From contig CM007338.1 in NCBI GenBank assembly GCA_000333855.2, positions 516,686 to 580,685 of the forward strand: a stretch of 64,000 nucleotides of DNA. Reading direction: 5' to 3'. Positions 30,168 through 39,943 of this stretch are shown piece after piece. The stretch is from Endotrypanum monterogeii. Lineage: Eukaryota; Euglenozoa; Kinetoplastea; Trypanosomatida; Trypanosomatidae. Under the pieces are notes generated by a model. It ran no database searches and was not told where the DNA came from. It was given only the letters and a program-made list of their open reading frames with translations. The stretch's first letter is position 1. Each line of letters begins with the position of its first letter. The position numbers were made by a program, and so were the translations under genes.

Positions 30168-31916
30168 ATGTCCCATCTTTTAGAGCACAGTTTTCTGTTC
30201 ACTACGGAGGAGCGGCAGCTCATCTACCGCGCCAGCAGCGATGTCGAGACCCGCCCTGTCAGCTTCGTGACACGTATTTTTCACCCCCTTTGGATTCGCA
30301 TCAGCAGACACCTGCTGAACGATCTCGTCGCGCCAAACGCCATCACACTGGCGGGGCTTCTCAGTAGCATGCAAGCATATCAGCTCATTAGCACATATTA
30401 TCACTTCGGGGATAAACACAAGGGGCCGCAGGCGGTGCTGGGTGATGTGAGGTCATCGTTGCAGGCATTTGGACTTCGTGGCGCTGGACAGGTTCCCCTT
30501 GGGGCTGAGAAGACCGTTATAGGGGAGTGGGCATCCGCCTACAAGGCCACTCCAGGTGCTGCAGCGAAGGCTATTGGTGCAGCGGCTGCCGCCGGCTCAG
30601 CGGGTGCTCAGGTATTGAAGCCACCGCAGGGCGACTACGTAGATTTTTTTCACACTGATCGCACAGTCCAGACGGCTACCATCCTTGCAATTATGCTCCT
30701 TATCATTTCTATCATGTGCGGCTCGTTAGACGGCGTCCATGCGAAGCGCTGTCGCAGTGCCACCAGCCTGGGCGACATCTTTTCTCGGATGTGTTCATCT
30801 ATGGCGCGCGTCTTCATGGCTCTAACGCTGCTGGAGGTGTTTGACATGGATGACGTCTGCACAAAATGGTATTTTCTGCTGACTCTTCAGCTTATCGAAC
30901 TAAACACGGTGCTAGGCCGCATCAACGCCTCAAATTTGAAGAAAAACCGCGTAAAGAACGTGGCGTACGTCGCAACGTACTGCTTCCGTGAGTCAGAACT
31001 TTCATTCCTCATGGTGCTGCTCCTCGTTGCTCGCTGGTTCTACCCTACTGCGTGTCAGTCGTTCCTCGGATTTCTACTGGAGAGGGCTCAGGTGGGTTAC
31101 AATATACTTGTCGTCTCCACATTTGTCAACATCGCTCTCCTCAAGATGAAGAAGCGATACAAGGGTATTATTGTGCTCTGCCTTGCTGCCCGTGTGCTGC
31201 CCATTTTTTATTTGCTGCCACTGAGCCAGTACAGCTTGCTGAGCGTGATTGGCGACGCCATGATTGTCGGACTGCTCTCCATCGAGGTGTACGTGAGCCA
31301 CCTCGCCCGGCGTCGCATACATGCGGTGGTTTTTTTTCTTTGCCTTGGTTCGCTCTTTAACGATGTGGTTTCGGTGTTTGGAACAATCATGTACTTGATT
31401 GCTGTTCTGGTCGACTTGTCATATTCACTGAATGTACCGCTCTTCACCCCCGTGTGCAACGTCTTCATTGACGGTGTCTTTGACCTTTGCCACGCTGGAC
31501 ACAAGCTGCTGATGGCCAATGCGCTCAAATTCGGCAACCGCCTCATTGTTGGCGTCTGTGGCGACGAGGAGTGCTCCTCCTACAAGCGTGCTCCGATCAT
31601 GACCACCGAGGAGCGGATCCATGAGGTGCGGCTGTGCAAATATGTCTCGGAGGTGATACCCAACTCCCCGGTGACTGGCATTACCGAGGAGATGATTCAT
31701 TACTATAATATTCATCTTGTTGTGTGTGGGGAGGAGTACAATACTCCAACGGACACGTTCTATGCGGTACCTCGCCGCATGGGCATCCTGCGCACTGTGC
31801 CGCGAACACCTGGTATATCCACCAGCGTTCTTATCACTCGCATTCGGGCAGCCAGTGACAAATCTGTAGAGGCAAAGGACAAGAAAAGGGGCTCAATGGT
31901 GCAAGATGGCGCATGA
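30168..31916 (+). CDS. CPCT: Choline-phosphate cytidylyltransferase fused to a degenerate CDP-alcohol phosphotransferase-like membrane domain
   Basis: A 582-residue protein. The C-terminal part (about 425-560) is a nucleotidyltransferase of the CTP:phosphocholine/phosphoethanolamine class, which makes CDP-choline in the Kennedy pathway. It has NVFIDGVFDLCHAGH with the HxGH site at 442-445, and RTPGISTS (546-553), the usual second signature. The N-terminal part has the APNAITLAGLL opening of CDP-alcohol phosphotransferases and several hydrophobic helices (about 165-425), so the protein should sit in an internal membrane. Its catalytic signature reads SLDGVHAKRCRSATSLGDIFSRMCSS (186-211, split here only by description): D188 and G189 remain, but the first aspartate is glycine (G185), the AR pair is AK (192-193), and the last two aspartates are S206 and S210. 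The domain is therefore probably inactive and may act as an anchor. From memory, the L. major gene with this function is on chromosome 18. Choline rather than ethanolamine as substrate is inferred from that. Confidence 0.87.
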   Translation: MSHLLEHSFLFTTEERQLIYRASSDVETRPVSFVTRIFHPLWIRISRHLLNDLVAPNAITLAGLLSSMQAYQLISTYYHFGDKHKGPQAVLGDVRSSLQAFGLRGAGQVPLGAEKTVIGEWASAYKATPGAAAKAIGAAAAAGSAGAQVLKPPQGDYVDFFHTDRTVQTATILAIMLLIISIMCGSLDGVHAKRCRSATSLGDIFSRMCSSMARVFMALTLLEVFDMDDVCTKWYFLLTLQLIELNTVLGRINASNLKKNRVKNVAYVATYCFRESELSFLMVLLLVARWFYPTACQSFLGFLLERAQVGYNILVVSTFVNIALLKMKKRYKGIIVLCLAARVLPIFYLLPLSQYSLLSVIGDAMIVGLLSIEVYVSHLARRRIHAVVFFLCLGSLFNDVVSVFGTIMYLIAVLVDLSYSLNVPLFTPVCNVFIDGVFDLCHAGHKLLMANALKFGNRLIVGVCGDEECSSYKRAPIMTTEERIHEVRLCKYVSEVIPNSPVTGITEEMIHYYNIHLVVCGEEYNTPTDTFYAVPRRMGILRTVPRTPGISTSVLITRIRAASDKSVEAKDKKRGSMVQDGA

Positions 31917-32069
31917 GTGGAGGAGGAGGAGGGAGGAGGGTCGATGAGGCTTCTCCCCCCTCCACACACAAAAAAAAAATAGAAAAAAAATTAAAGTTGC
32001 AGGTTTGTTTCTTTGAGGACACATTTTTCCTGGTTCAGTCGGTACAGCTGAGAAGACGTGTTTACGAGC

Positions 32070-32090
32070 ACACACACACACACACGCACC

Positions 32091-32124
<34 letters not shown>
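32070..32124. repeat. Compound (CA)n-(TA)n microsatellite
   Basis: CA units followed by TA units with one ACA interruption, downstream of the cytidylyltransferase gene. Confidence 0.95.
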
Positions 32125-32531
32125 AAGCACATCCACCCACATCGGTGGTGCAACCGTTTCGGTGACGAGGCCAAGTGGATATATATGTGAGTGTGTGTGT
32201 CCCTTCCGAGCTGCTTACTTTTTTTTTCGTATCAAACGCTCGACGAGCGTTGGCGGTGACTGTGTTGTAGGGAAATGGAGCAGAGGACGTGAGTATGATG
32301 TGCTAGAGGTGATGCCCTCATCATCTTTGTATCTCATCCGTTGACTTTGTCCTTCAAAGCCATTTCGTTACGAAAGTTAGAAGTGAGGCGACGGATAAAA
32401 TCAATAAAACAAAGGGTGACGTTTGTTTCTCGCTCATGCTCTCTCGCGCACGCGTGTCTGTGTATGTTTGTGCCTGTCCAGTACATCAAAGAGGTGAACT
32501 CGATAGGGTTTCTGATGACACCATCTATTTG

Positions 32532-32534
<3 letters not shown>

Positions 32535-32575
<41 letters not shown>
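32535..32575. repeat. (TA)n microsatellite
   Basis: About 20 uninterrupted TA units. Confidence 0.95.
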
Positions 32576-32580
<5 letters not shown>

Positions 32581-33845
32581 CACTCGTATACATCCACGTC
32601 GGCAAAGAGCGTATCTATGCTGTATATATGTGTGTGTCTGTTTATGCGTTCAGTAGGGGGTGCTGATCACTAAGATCGTTGACCCTACTTGAAATATATT
32701 TCCCCTTTTCACTTCTTTTTTTCCCTTTTTCCCCTTGCTGACGGTCTTTGTGGAGTGCATCTACTGTATTCCCTTCTTTCGCTGCCTCCCTGCTTCCCTC
32801 GCGCCCCCTTTTTTTTTCTTCCCGATATGCTCCCAACAAAGAGTTTTACATTTTGAAATACATTTTATTATCGCAATCGGAGATGTCTCGTCGTGTTGGT
32901 GTGTGAGTTGTATAACATAACACCACCACCTCTTCGTCTTCCCCTGCATCGCTTCCGCTGGTATCGACACATGCCATTTGCACATACACAAGGAAACAAA
33001 CGCCAGGGGGGAGAGGCAGCTAACTTTTTGATGAGAGAAGCAGCGCCATTTGGAAAGGAGAAGTGCGTTCCGCACAAATAAATTGCTTCAGGAGATTAAA
33101 TATAAAACCATATGCGTTATTCGTCTGTTTCTCTCTCTCTCTCTCTGTGCCTTTGAGAGTCGACCAGTTAGGATGTAGTTGACAGAGCTGGATGCAAAGA
33201 CTGCATGTGAAAGGGCGAAGATGTATTGCTCCAATGTGTGTTGTCGCAGTGTTTCACGGCGTGATAGGCTGGTGGACAGATGGTGTGCTTCTTCCGCATA
33301 CCTCCTCTCTCCGTGAGGTCGGTCTGCAAGGCGTGAGAGTTGATTTCAGGTGTGGTGCTATATGATGGTGGTAGGGAGGGGGGAGATCGGTCGTGTTGCA
33401 CGGCAAAGCTCTTCTTCCCCCCTCCCCCTCTACGTAACAGCAGCAACAAAGACAGATGGCTGAGCTCCTGTTTTTCGTCTTTCCAGAGTCTTTTTTTTCT
33501 CCCTCTGATCCCTCTTGATACTTTTTTTTTCGGTTCTTCAGTGACGCGGGAACTCAGTATTCATCTTTTCACACTCTCTCATTACTGTTACTACATATAT
33601 ATTTATATTTATTGCACCTGGTTCTTCTATTTTTTTTTTCTGTTCTCGTGCGTGGTTGCGGTCCGTCACATTTCATTTCCACTCTCAGCTCCACCTTTCT
33701 CGGCTCTGTGTCAGTGTTTAACACAAAAGAGAAAAAAAACAATTCCGTGTGCAAATTCCTTTCTTGAGACCAGGTGTGTGTGTGTGTGTGTGTGTGTGTG
33801 TCTGTGTGTGCATGGGGGCAGAGAGGGAGGTACTCACTCTTTCGT

Positions 33846-33890
33846 TCCTCCCTCCTCCCTCCTCCCTCCTCCCTCCTCCCCTCCTCCCAA
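33846..33890. repeat. CCTCCCT-type polypyrimidine repeat
   Basis: Six or more CCTCCCT-like units in a row. The opposite strand is a matching run of G-triplets. The tract could serve trans-splicing or form a quadruplex on the minus strand. Confidence 0.85.
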
Positions 33891-34137
33891 TACACGGTGT
33901 AGGAGAGGGTAGATCAGAAATCATGCGTGGGGATGCCTCTACTTCACTGGCAACTGCTAACCTCCCCCCCCCTTCCCTCTCCCTTGCTCCCTCCACACCC
34001 ACCCACCCACTTACTCACCGACACCCACAGACAAAAAAAACCGTTTGTGTATGCATTAGGTGAGCAATCACCCAAACAAAAAGGGGGGTACATATCAGAA
34101 CCGCCGACAAAACGTAGGGATCCTTAAAAAAATATAT

Positions 34138-34177
<40 letters not shown>

Positions 34178-35395
34178 TATAAGCATATTTGTGCATTATC
34201 ATTATATTATGCGCAGTGGAAAGCAAACGAACACGCAAACGCCCCCCCCCCCAAAAAAAAAAGTGATTCGAAGAATCAAAGGCCAAGAGAAGAAAGAAAC
34301 GTGTTTCTTTTTATCGGGTGAAGCTCTTTTTTTTTTTCATTTGCATTGTTTCCTCCCTCCCCCTTTTTTTTTACGGCCTCTGAACGCGGCTTTCTTCCTC
34401 TATCTTTCTGTTCCTCTTCCTGTTGTTGAGGTCATTTGGGTATTTTCTCAATACCTGCACAGGTAGTCTGTGCTGGTCTTCGAGCGGTAGAGGTCTCTTA
34501 TTCTGTGTGGAGGGTGTGTTTTCGGTTACTCTCTGTGTCACGTGTGTGCATCTCTATCAGCTTCTTCGACTCTGCACGTGATTAATCCCCCCATTTCCCC
34601 CATCCCATAAATTTTCCGGGCGGGATCGGCGGCGGCACACACTCACTCACCTGCAAACATACCTGAAAGTTTTGGCACTTCCCCCATCCCTCCACCGGCG
34701 CATATTAAGTCTAGGGAAGACACGATTTCACATATCCTTCCTCTCCTCCTCGTTCTTGGAGAGGATTCTTGTCTCAGAAGTGTGTACGCATTTCACAGCG
34801 TATTCACGTGTGCCATTTTTTTTTTTTCCGTCGTGATTTGTCTTTTTTTTTTTTTTTGGTGTTATCAGACTTTGAAAAAAATCAGATCGTATTACTTCCT
34901 CAGAAAAAAAAAACGAGCAAAGGTGACGCGCGCCTTAGCCCGCTCTCTCCGCTTTCTTTTTTTTCCCTCATCAGTAGCCTTTGTTTGTGCTTTGATTGAC
35001 TTTTTTTTCTTTCTCTCGGAAAAGGTTCCCTTGGATCTCCCTCCCTCTGTCTCTCCGTCTGTGTGTGTGTGTGTGTGTGTGCGTGTAGTCGTCGGTTTAT
35101 CATTCCGCTCGCCCTTCCGTTCTACCTCCCTCCTTTGTGGTTCTTCTTAAATATTTGTTTTGTCTACGTTGAGTTTCTTGCACTGGCGCTGGGAAAAAAA
35201 AGAGCCGAAAGCGATAAAGAAAACAGTTAGGTATACATCTATAAAAAAAACATATATACAGTTAGTATATATATATATATATATAGCTGGTGGCCAACCG
35301 TATATATACATATACAGTTATTTATACAGTTTCGAAAGCAAAAAAAAAACGAAACAAAAATAACAACGTTTCTCCCCCTCCCCCCAAATACGATT

Positions 35396-35432
35396 ACACA
35401 CACACATACATACACACACACACACACACACA
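35396..35432. repeat. (CA)n microsatellite
   Basis: About 17 CA units with ATACA interruptions. Confidence 0.95.
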
Positions 35433-37648
35433 GAAGAAATAAAAGGATACTTCTATTTTCCCCAAAAGTAAAACAACAACAAAACATTTTATAAAAATAA
35501 GTTTTCATCTTTTTATTTTTCTCCTGATATTACCTCTGCCTGCATATTAGTCCGAGACATCCTTGACCTCTCCCTCCGTTCTTTTTTTTTTCTTCATTCG
35601 AGCGGAGAAACAAAAAGTGGTGAGCAGCAACAAAAATTTTTTACACACATACGCACTCGCGCCCCTCCCTCCCGCTGTCCCTGTACGGTGCAGCCATTTC
35701 TTTCAATTTTTCAATATTTATTTTTATATCACTGACGTATCTTTTCCTGTTGCCGTTGTTTATTCATTTTATTTTGCTTCGGATTTTCCTCAGGAATTCG
35801 GCCGACGAATTTTCGGATTCACAGAAGTTCTCGCACATCTGGGGGAAAAAAAGTCTGCACAAATTCTTCCGCTGCTTCTCGTCAGCTTCAACTTCTCCGC
35901 CTTTGCCCCGCTTTTTTTTTTTTCCACTTTGCCTGTCTATTTGCAGCTCTGTAGTGCTTGGTACTTCCTCGGCTGGTACTTGTCAAGGGACGTTGCAGGT
36001 CTCTTCACGGATCAGTGGGTGATCTCTCACAGTATCGAGGCAGTTCACAGACAGTGAAGCAGAGGCACTATCCTCCTCCTTTACTTGACGTTTTCGTGTG
36101 TGGTTGTCCGCTATTCTCCTTTTTTTTTTGTTTTGCCGATCTCCTTTTATTTTCCCCTTCCCCACCCCGGCTACTCCCGTCGTCCTTCCTCAGGTGAGAT
36201 AGTTGACCCGGGATAGAATAAAAAAAAACAACAACAGCCAAATCTGTCAATCCATCTATATGTATACTTATATGTAATTTTATCCATACATATTACAAAG
36301 CGAGGGAAAAAAAGAGCGGAGAGAGAGAAGCACGATAAGGCATCTCCCCCCCCCCAAGAGGAGCAGAGTCTTCTGTCTAGAACCTCAAACGTTGTGATTG
36401 GCTTACTAGTGACATTGCGCTGAACTGTTCCATATCTACATGCGTGCGTTTGTGCGTGTGTGTTGGTTATTTTGAGCTCTCAGTGCAGCTGTCTTACATT
36501 TGAAGACAAGAAGAGAAATCCCGTTTTTCTCACATTTTTATCTTCCGCTTTCGCCCCACTTGATCTCATCACTGTATGCTCTGGGATGGGAGGCAGGGGT
36601 GGTGCAGCTTGAAGAATACCAAAAGAAAAAAAACGAAAACGTGTGTGTGTCTCAGAATATTTAGTTCCCTTCGTCTTTCGTGTTTGCATTTTTTTTTTCC
36701 GCTTTCCCCCTTTTTTTTTTGTAATTTTTGAGCGGGTCTGGACGCATCTAAGCTTTTTGGAGACAGGCACTGTGTAATTTCTTTTCGTATTTAATTTTTT
36801 TATATATTCCCCCTCCCCTTTCCGGGTGCGCGAAGTGGGGTGTTTTGGTACTCTTTTTTTTTACACACACACACACTGTACCTTACTCTTTCTGCTACCC
36901 CCCTTTTTTTTTGTGTATTCTCGCCTTTTTTCTTCTTTCCCTTAGACGGCTGAGCAACCATCAAAAACACCTTCCTCTTTTTAACCCCCCTGCAGCAAAA
37001 CAAACAAACAAAGCATCCGCACCCACAGACCAACACTGGGAAGGCTGTATAATATAGACGGGGGATACTCAAGTCCCCAGAGCTGCAAGTACGCTGGATT
37101 TAAAAGATTTGAGTCCTTTTTTTTTCTCCTGTTCTCAGATTCTTGAATAGGTGGTTAAGCTTGCAAAAAGGTTTGGTGCCTCTCTCCTTCGCAGCTTGCT
37201 TTCGAGAGTTTTTTATTGATTACATTTTTTTTTTTCCCTTCGCTGTGCGCTTTGTGTGTGTGTGTGTGTGTGTGTGTTGATATCAATTGACTTTTCTCCA
37301 GCACAGATTCCTTCCCACCAGAGTGAAGTAGGGAGCATCCCTGTCACCTTTGTTGAGTGCTCATACTTACAAACATACTTATATGCGTATTTACATACAT
37401 GTATGCATACATATAAACATATATACTCATATTTCTTCCTGTTGCTTGTTTTCTTCTATCGTTGTGCCAGTCGGGGGGCCTCCTTGTTTCTGTTGATGTC
37501 ATTTTGATTTGGGGTCACTGTTTGTGTGTTCCCTTCCCCCCTTTTTTCTGTTATTCTCCCCATTTTTTTTTTTTTTTGTTGTGTGTGTGTGTGTGTGAGC
37601 TCATTATTTTTCAATACACAAATACACGGAATTTTGGGAGTGGGAAAA

Positions 37649-39943
37649 ATGTCTTCCAGGGAGAAGTGCTCCTTACTGAGCTCACATTATTCCTCCATCA
37701 GTGGTGTAATGTCAATACCGACGCCAGGGTTTGCAGCGAGTTCGGCTGGACAGTCAGGTCACGTTTGTATGACCTCCTTATCCACTGTCCCGACGGGCTC
37801 GGCACCGGTCGTTTCTGGAGATTGCCTAGTCAAATTTCTTGCGAACGCGTCCATTTCTTACAAGTCCCACTTCAGTGACTCTGCTCCCGGTGCCGCACCC
37901 GTCATCGCAGTGGCCGGCTGCGCGGGTGGGGTGGCCTCAAAAGCATCATTGTCCGGAAGCGCAGGGGTCTCGGCCTCGTTCTCTGGGTTCGCTGGGTCAC
38001 CCATATTTTCATCTGGGGGCAGGGCCATCGGAGATGGTTCTCGGGCACGGAACAATTCTTCGTCTGATGGCAGCAGCGTCACCACGACAAGCGCATCACC
38101 GGTTGTTAAGCTTACACCACCTCAGATGTGCACCGCAGCGCCACCGACTTTGGTTCCCGATTCTAGCGGGGTGAGCAGCGGCGCTGATGCCGCCTCCGCA
38201 GGAACCGTCGTTGTCGCCGAGGCAAACAAAGAATCGACCTTTGAGTTGCACTCGGAAAGCGGTATTGGTTTTTTTTTTCATCGGCTGTGTTCGGCATCGT
38301 CGTCGTCTTCCCCAAACATTTCACAACTCCCAAAGAATCCATTGTCGAAGGATAGCACGTGCCTCAGCCACCGCAGCTCGCACCTTCCGGAGGTGGGGGC
38401 CGACAACTCTGGCGCGTGTGCTGTTTTGCCCGCAGAAGCACGGAGGCAGGACAAGGGTGCGTGTGGTGTATCTTGGCAATCCAACCTCTTCACGCCCTCG
38501 CAAGAGGACGCTTGTGTCAGCGAAACTGGCACGGCTGTGCCCTCCAATCCCATCCTTACTCGCCCGCCCACGTCATGTGATTCGGTGGCCTCAACAGATC
38601 CCAAATGTCATGCGAATGACGCGTCTGTGCCGTCTAAGACTTTGGATTCTTTTTCAAAGGGGCGATGGCAACAGCCCAGCTCTGCGTCGCATCGCCACCA
38701 TCGGAAGGAGTGTCGCGGCCCTTGTCTCACCGATCCGCCTGGTTCTACCACTGCCGATCATATCGGGGATATTCTGCCGGGTCAGGATGCGCCAGTCATC
38801 GTATACGATTCGCAGCTCCACAAACGGTTCTCTATACCTGCGTCGCAGGTGTTACAGATTCCCCACCCGTCGCTGGGGGTGTCACGGCTTGTGCTGTGCC
38901 CCAACTTTTCTCCTGACAACCCCAGTGCCTGCTCAGAAGGAAGCACGTGTGGGTTTGTTCATGCCGATACCCGGAACGCTGCCTGCTGCAGCGTACACGT
39001 CAACCTCACGTGGCGTAGCCTTCACCTTTGCACATACCCACGACTCCCAGCTGGTGATGAGCTTACTGTCTTTGCCCCCAACGAGCAACCTCCGTCCGAG
39101 AAAATCTCCAGCGATCTCATCCTCGTGACGCATGGCAGCACGGATTGGCGCAAGCAGACCAGCACCCTGTCGCACTGCTCGCAATATTTCTTCGATGGCA
39201 TCTGTGATTTCGGCGAGCGCTGTAAGTTTATTCACACCGTCCACGTAGACTCGAGTGCAGCAGCGCAGTGCGAATACACGCACTTACCCATATCATCGAT
39301 GCGGGATCCAATGGGGTCGACGTCGCTCCATTCGACAGCGCGGTGCGCTGCACGCGAGGAGCAGACAGTGGTGAGCAGCAGACACCAGCCTGTCAATCGC
39401 CGTGGCAGTGCTACGCAAACACCGCCGGTCGCCATGCAGGCATCACTGCTGCCATCGAATTCGCACAGTGGCACCAGTGTTGCACTACCCGCGAGCGGTG
39501 GAGGTACCTACGCCTTTGCGCCAAACTGCCCCCCGCTTCCACACTGCGCTGTGGAGAACCCGTTGCTGGGCCACACATTCACGTCGGCGACCACAGGGGG
39601 GGCATCGCCATCGGTGGCTGGCGTATCAGAAGGTGCGCCACACATAGTGCTTTTGAGCAGGTCTGGCCAGCGAACTGCTTCCAGCCGCCACGCCTCGTCC
39701 ACTCTGATGCCGCCAACTTCACAACAGATGAGCAGTTCCGACGGCATCTTCTCGATGGCGCCGAGGGCCACCGAGACGGGTGGGCTTTCGGCTGAGAATG
39801 GTGCCCCTGTTCGAAGCCTGGATGGGACTGCTTCCTTCCTGGGGCAGTCCTTGGGCAGTCTGACCGCTGGTCATATTGGATGGTCATTTTATGAAGGGGT
39901 GGAGGCATCTGCGTCGATGACGCCACCATCGCCGCGTACTTGA
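37649..39943 (+). CDS. CCCH zinc-finger protein, probable mRNA-binding regulator (copy a)
   Basis: A 764-residue protein beginning at the first in-frame ATG; the 41 preceding codons come from pyrimidine tract and TG repeat. Two CCCH fingers are visible. Finger 1 is C417-x10-C428-x5-C434-x3-H438 (CGFVHAD at its end). Finger 2 is C510-x8-C519-x5-C525-x3-H529 (CDFGERCKFIH), the classic RNA-binding spacing. Between them is a conserved stretch VHVNLTWRSLHLCTYPRLPAG shared with the protein at 49072, as is the block before finger 1 ending VSRLVLC. The first 400 residues and the last 230 are serine/threonine/proline-rich and probably disordered. In trypanosomatids such proteins bind 3' UTRs and set mRNA stability, the main level of gene control. 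T. brucei has a cluster named ZC3H36-38 beside CPCT as far as remembered; exact orthology is not claimed. Confidence 0.85.
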   Translation: MSSREKCSLLSSHYSSISGVMSIPTPGFAASSAGQSGHVCMTSLSTVPTGSAPVVSGDCLVKFLANASISYKSHFSDSAPGAAPVIAVAGCAGGVASKASLSGSAGVSASFSGFAGSPIFSSGGRAIGDGSRARNNSSSDGSSVTTTSASPVVKLTPPQMCTAAPPTLVPDSSGVSSGADAASAGTVVVAEANKESTFELHSESGIGFFFHRLCSASSSSSPNISQLPKNPLSKDSTCLSHRSSHLPEVGADNSGACAVLPAEARRQDKGACGVSWQSNLFTPSQEDACVSETGTAVPSNPILTRPPTSCDSVASTDPKCHANDASVPSKTLDSFSKGRWQQPSSASHRHHRKECRGPCLTDPPGSTTADHIGDILPGQDAPVIVYDSQLHKRFSIPASQVLQIPHPSLGVSRLVLCPNFSPDNPSACSEGSTCGFVHADTRNAACCSVHVNLTWRSLHLCTYPRLPAGDELTVFAPNEQPPSEKISSDLILVTHGSTDWRKQTSTLSHCSQYFFDGICDFGERCKFIHTVHVDSSAAAQCEYTHLPISSMRDPMGSTSLHSTARCAAREEQTVVSSRHQPVNRRGSATQTPPVAMQASLLPSNSHSGTSVALPASGGGTYAFAPNCPPLPHCAVENPLLGHTFTSATTGGASPSVAGVSEGAPHIVLLSRSGQRTASSRHASSTLMPPTSQQMSSSDGIFSMAPRATETGGLSAENGAPVRSLDGTASFLGQSLGSLTAGHIGWSFYEGVEASASMTPPSPRT

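Larger units (their letters stand above)
31917..37648. other. 5.7-kb spacer between the cytidylyltransferase and first zinc-finger gene
   Basis: No gene is recognised. It is dense in simple repeats: CA/TA at 32070-32124, TA at 32535-32575, TG at 33775-33800, a CCTCCCT-type tract at about 33846-33890, TA at 34146-34173, TA at about 35267-35285, CA at 35396-35432, TG near 37254-37277, and many poly-T runs. A long pyrimidine tract at 37530-37577 and AG at 37598-37599 precede the zinc-finger start. Frames such as 35563-36057 lack an ATG and follow the T-rich composition. Confidence 0.7.

Noticed and set aside
30026..30367. Extended start or overlapping + frame before the cytidylyltransferase
   Set aside because: It is in a different frame from the fused enzyme and overlaps its N-terminus; the ATG at 30168 has its own acceptor.
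35563..36057. 164-codon hydrophobic frame upstream of zinc-finger gene a
   Set aside because: It starts at TTG with no ATG at its head, and its phenylalanine/leucine content follows the T-rich spacer.
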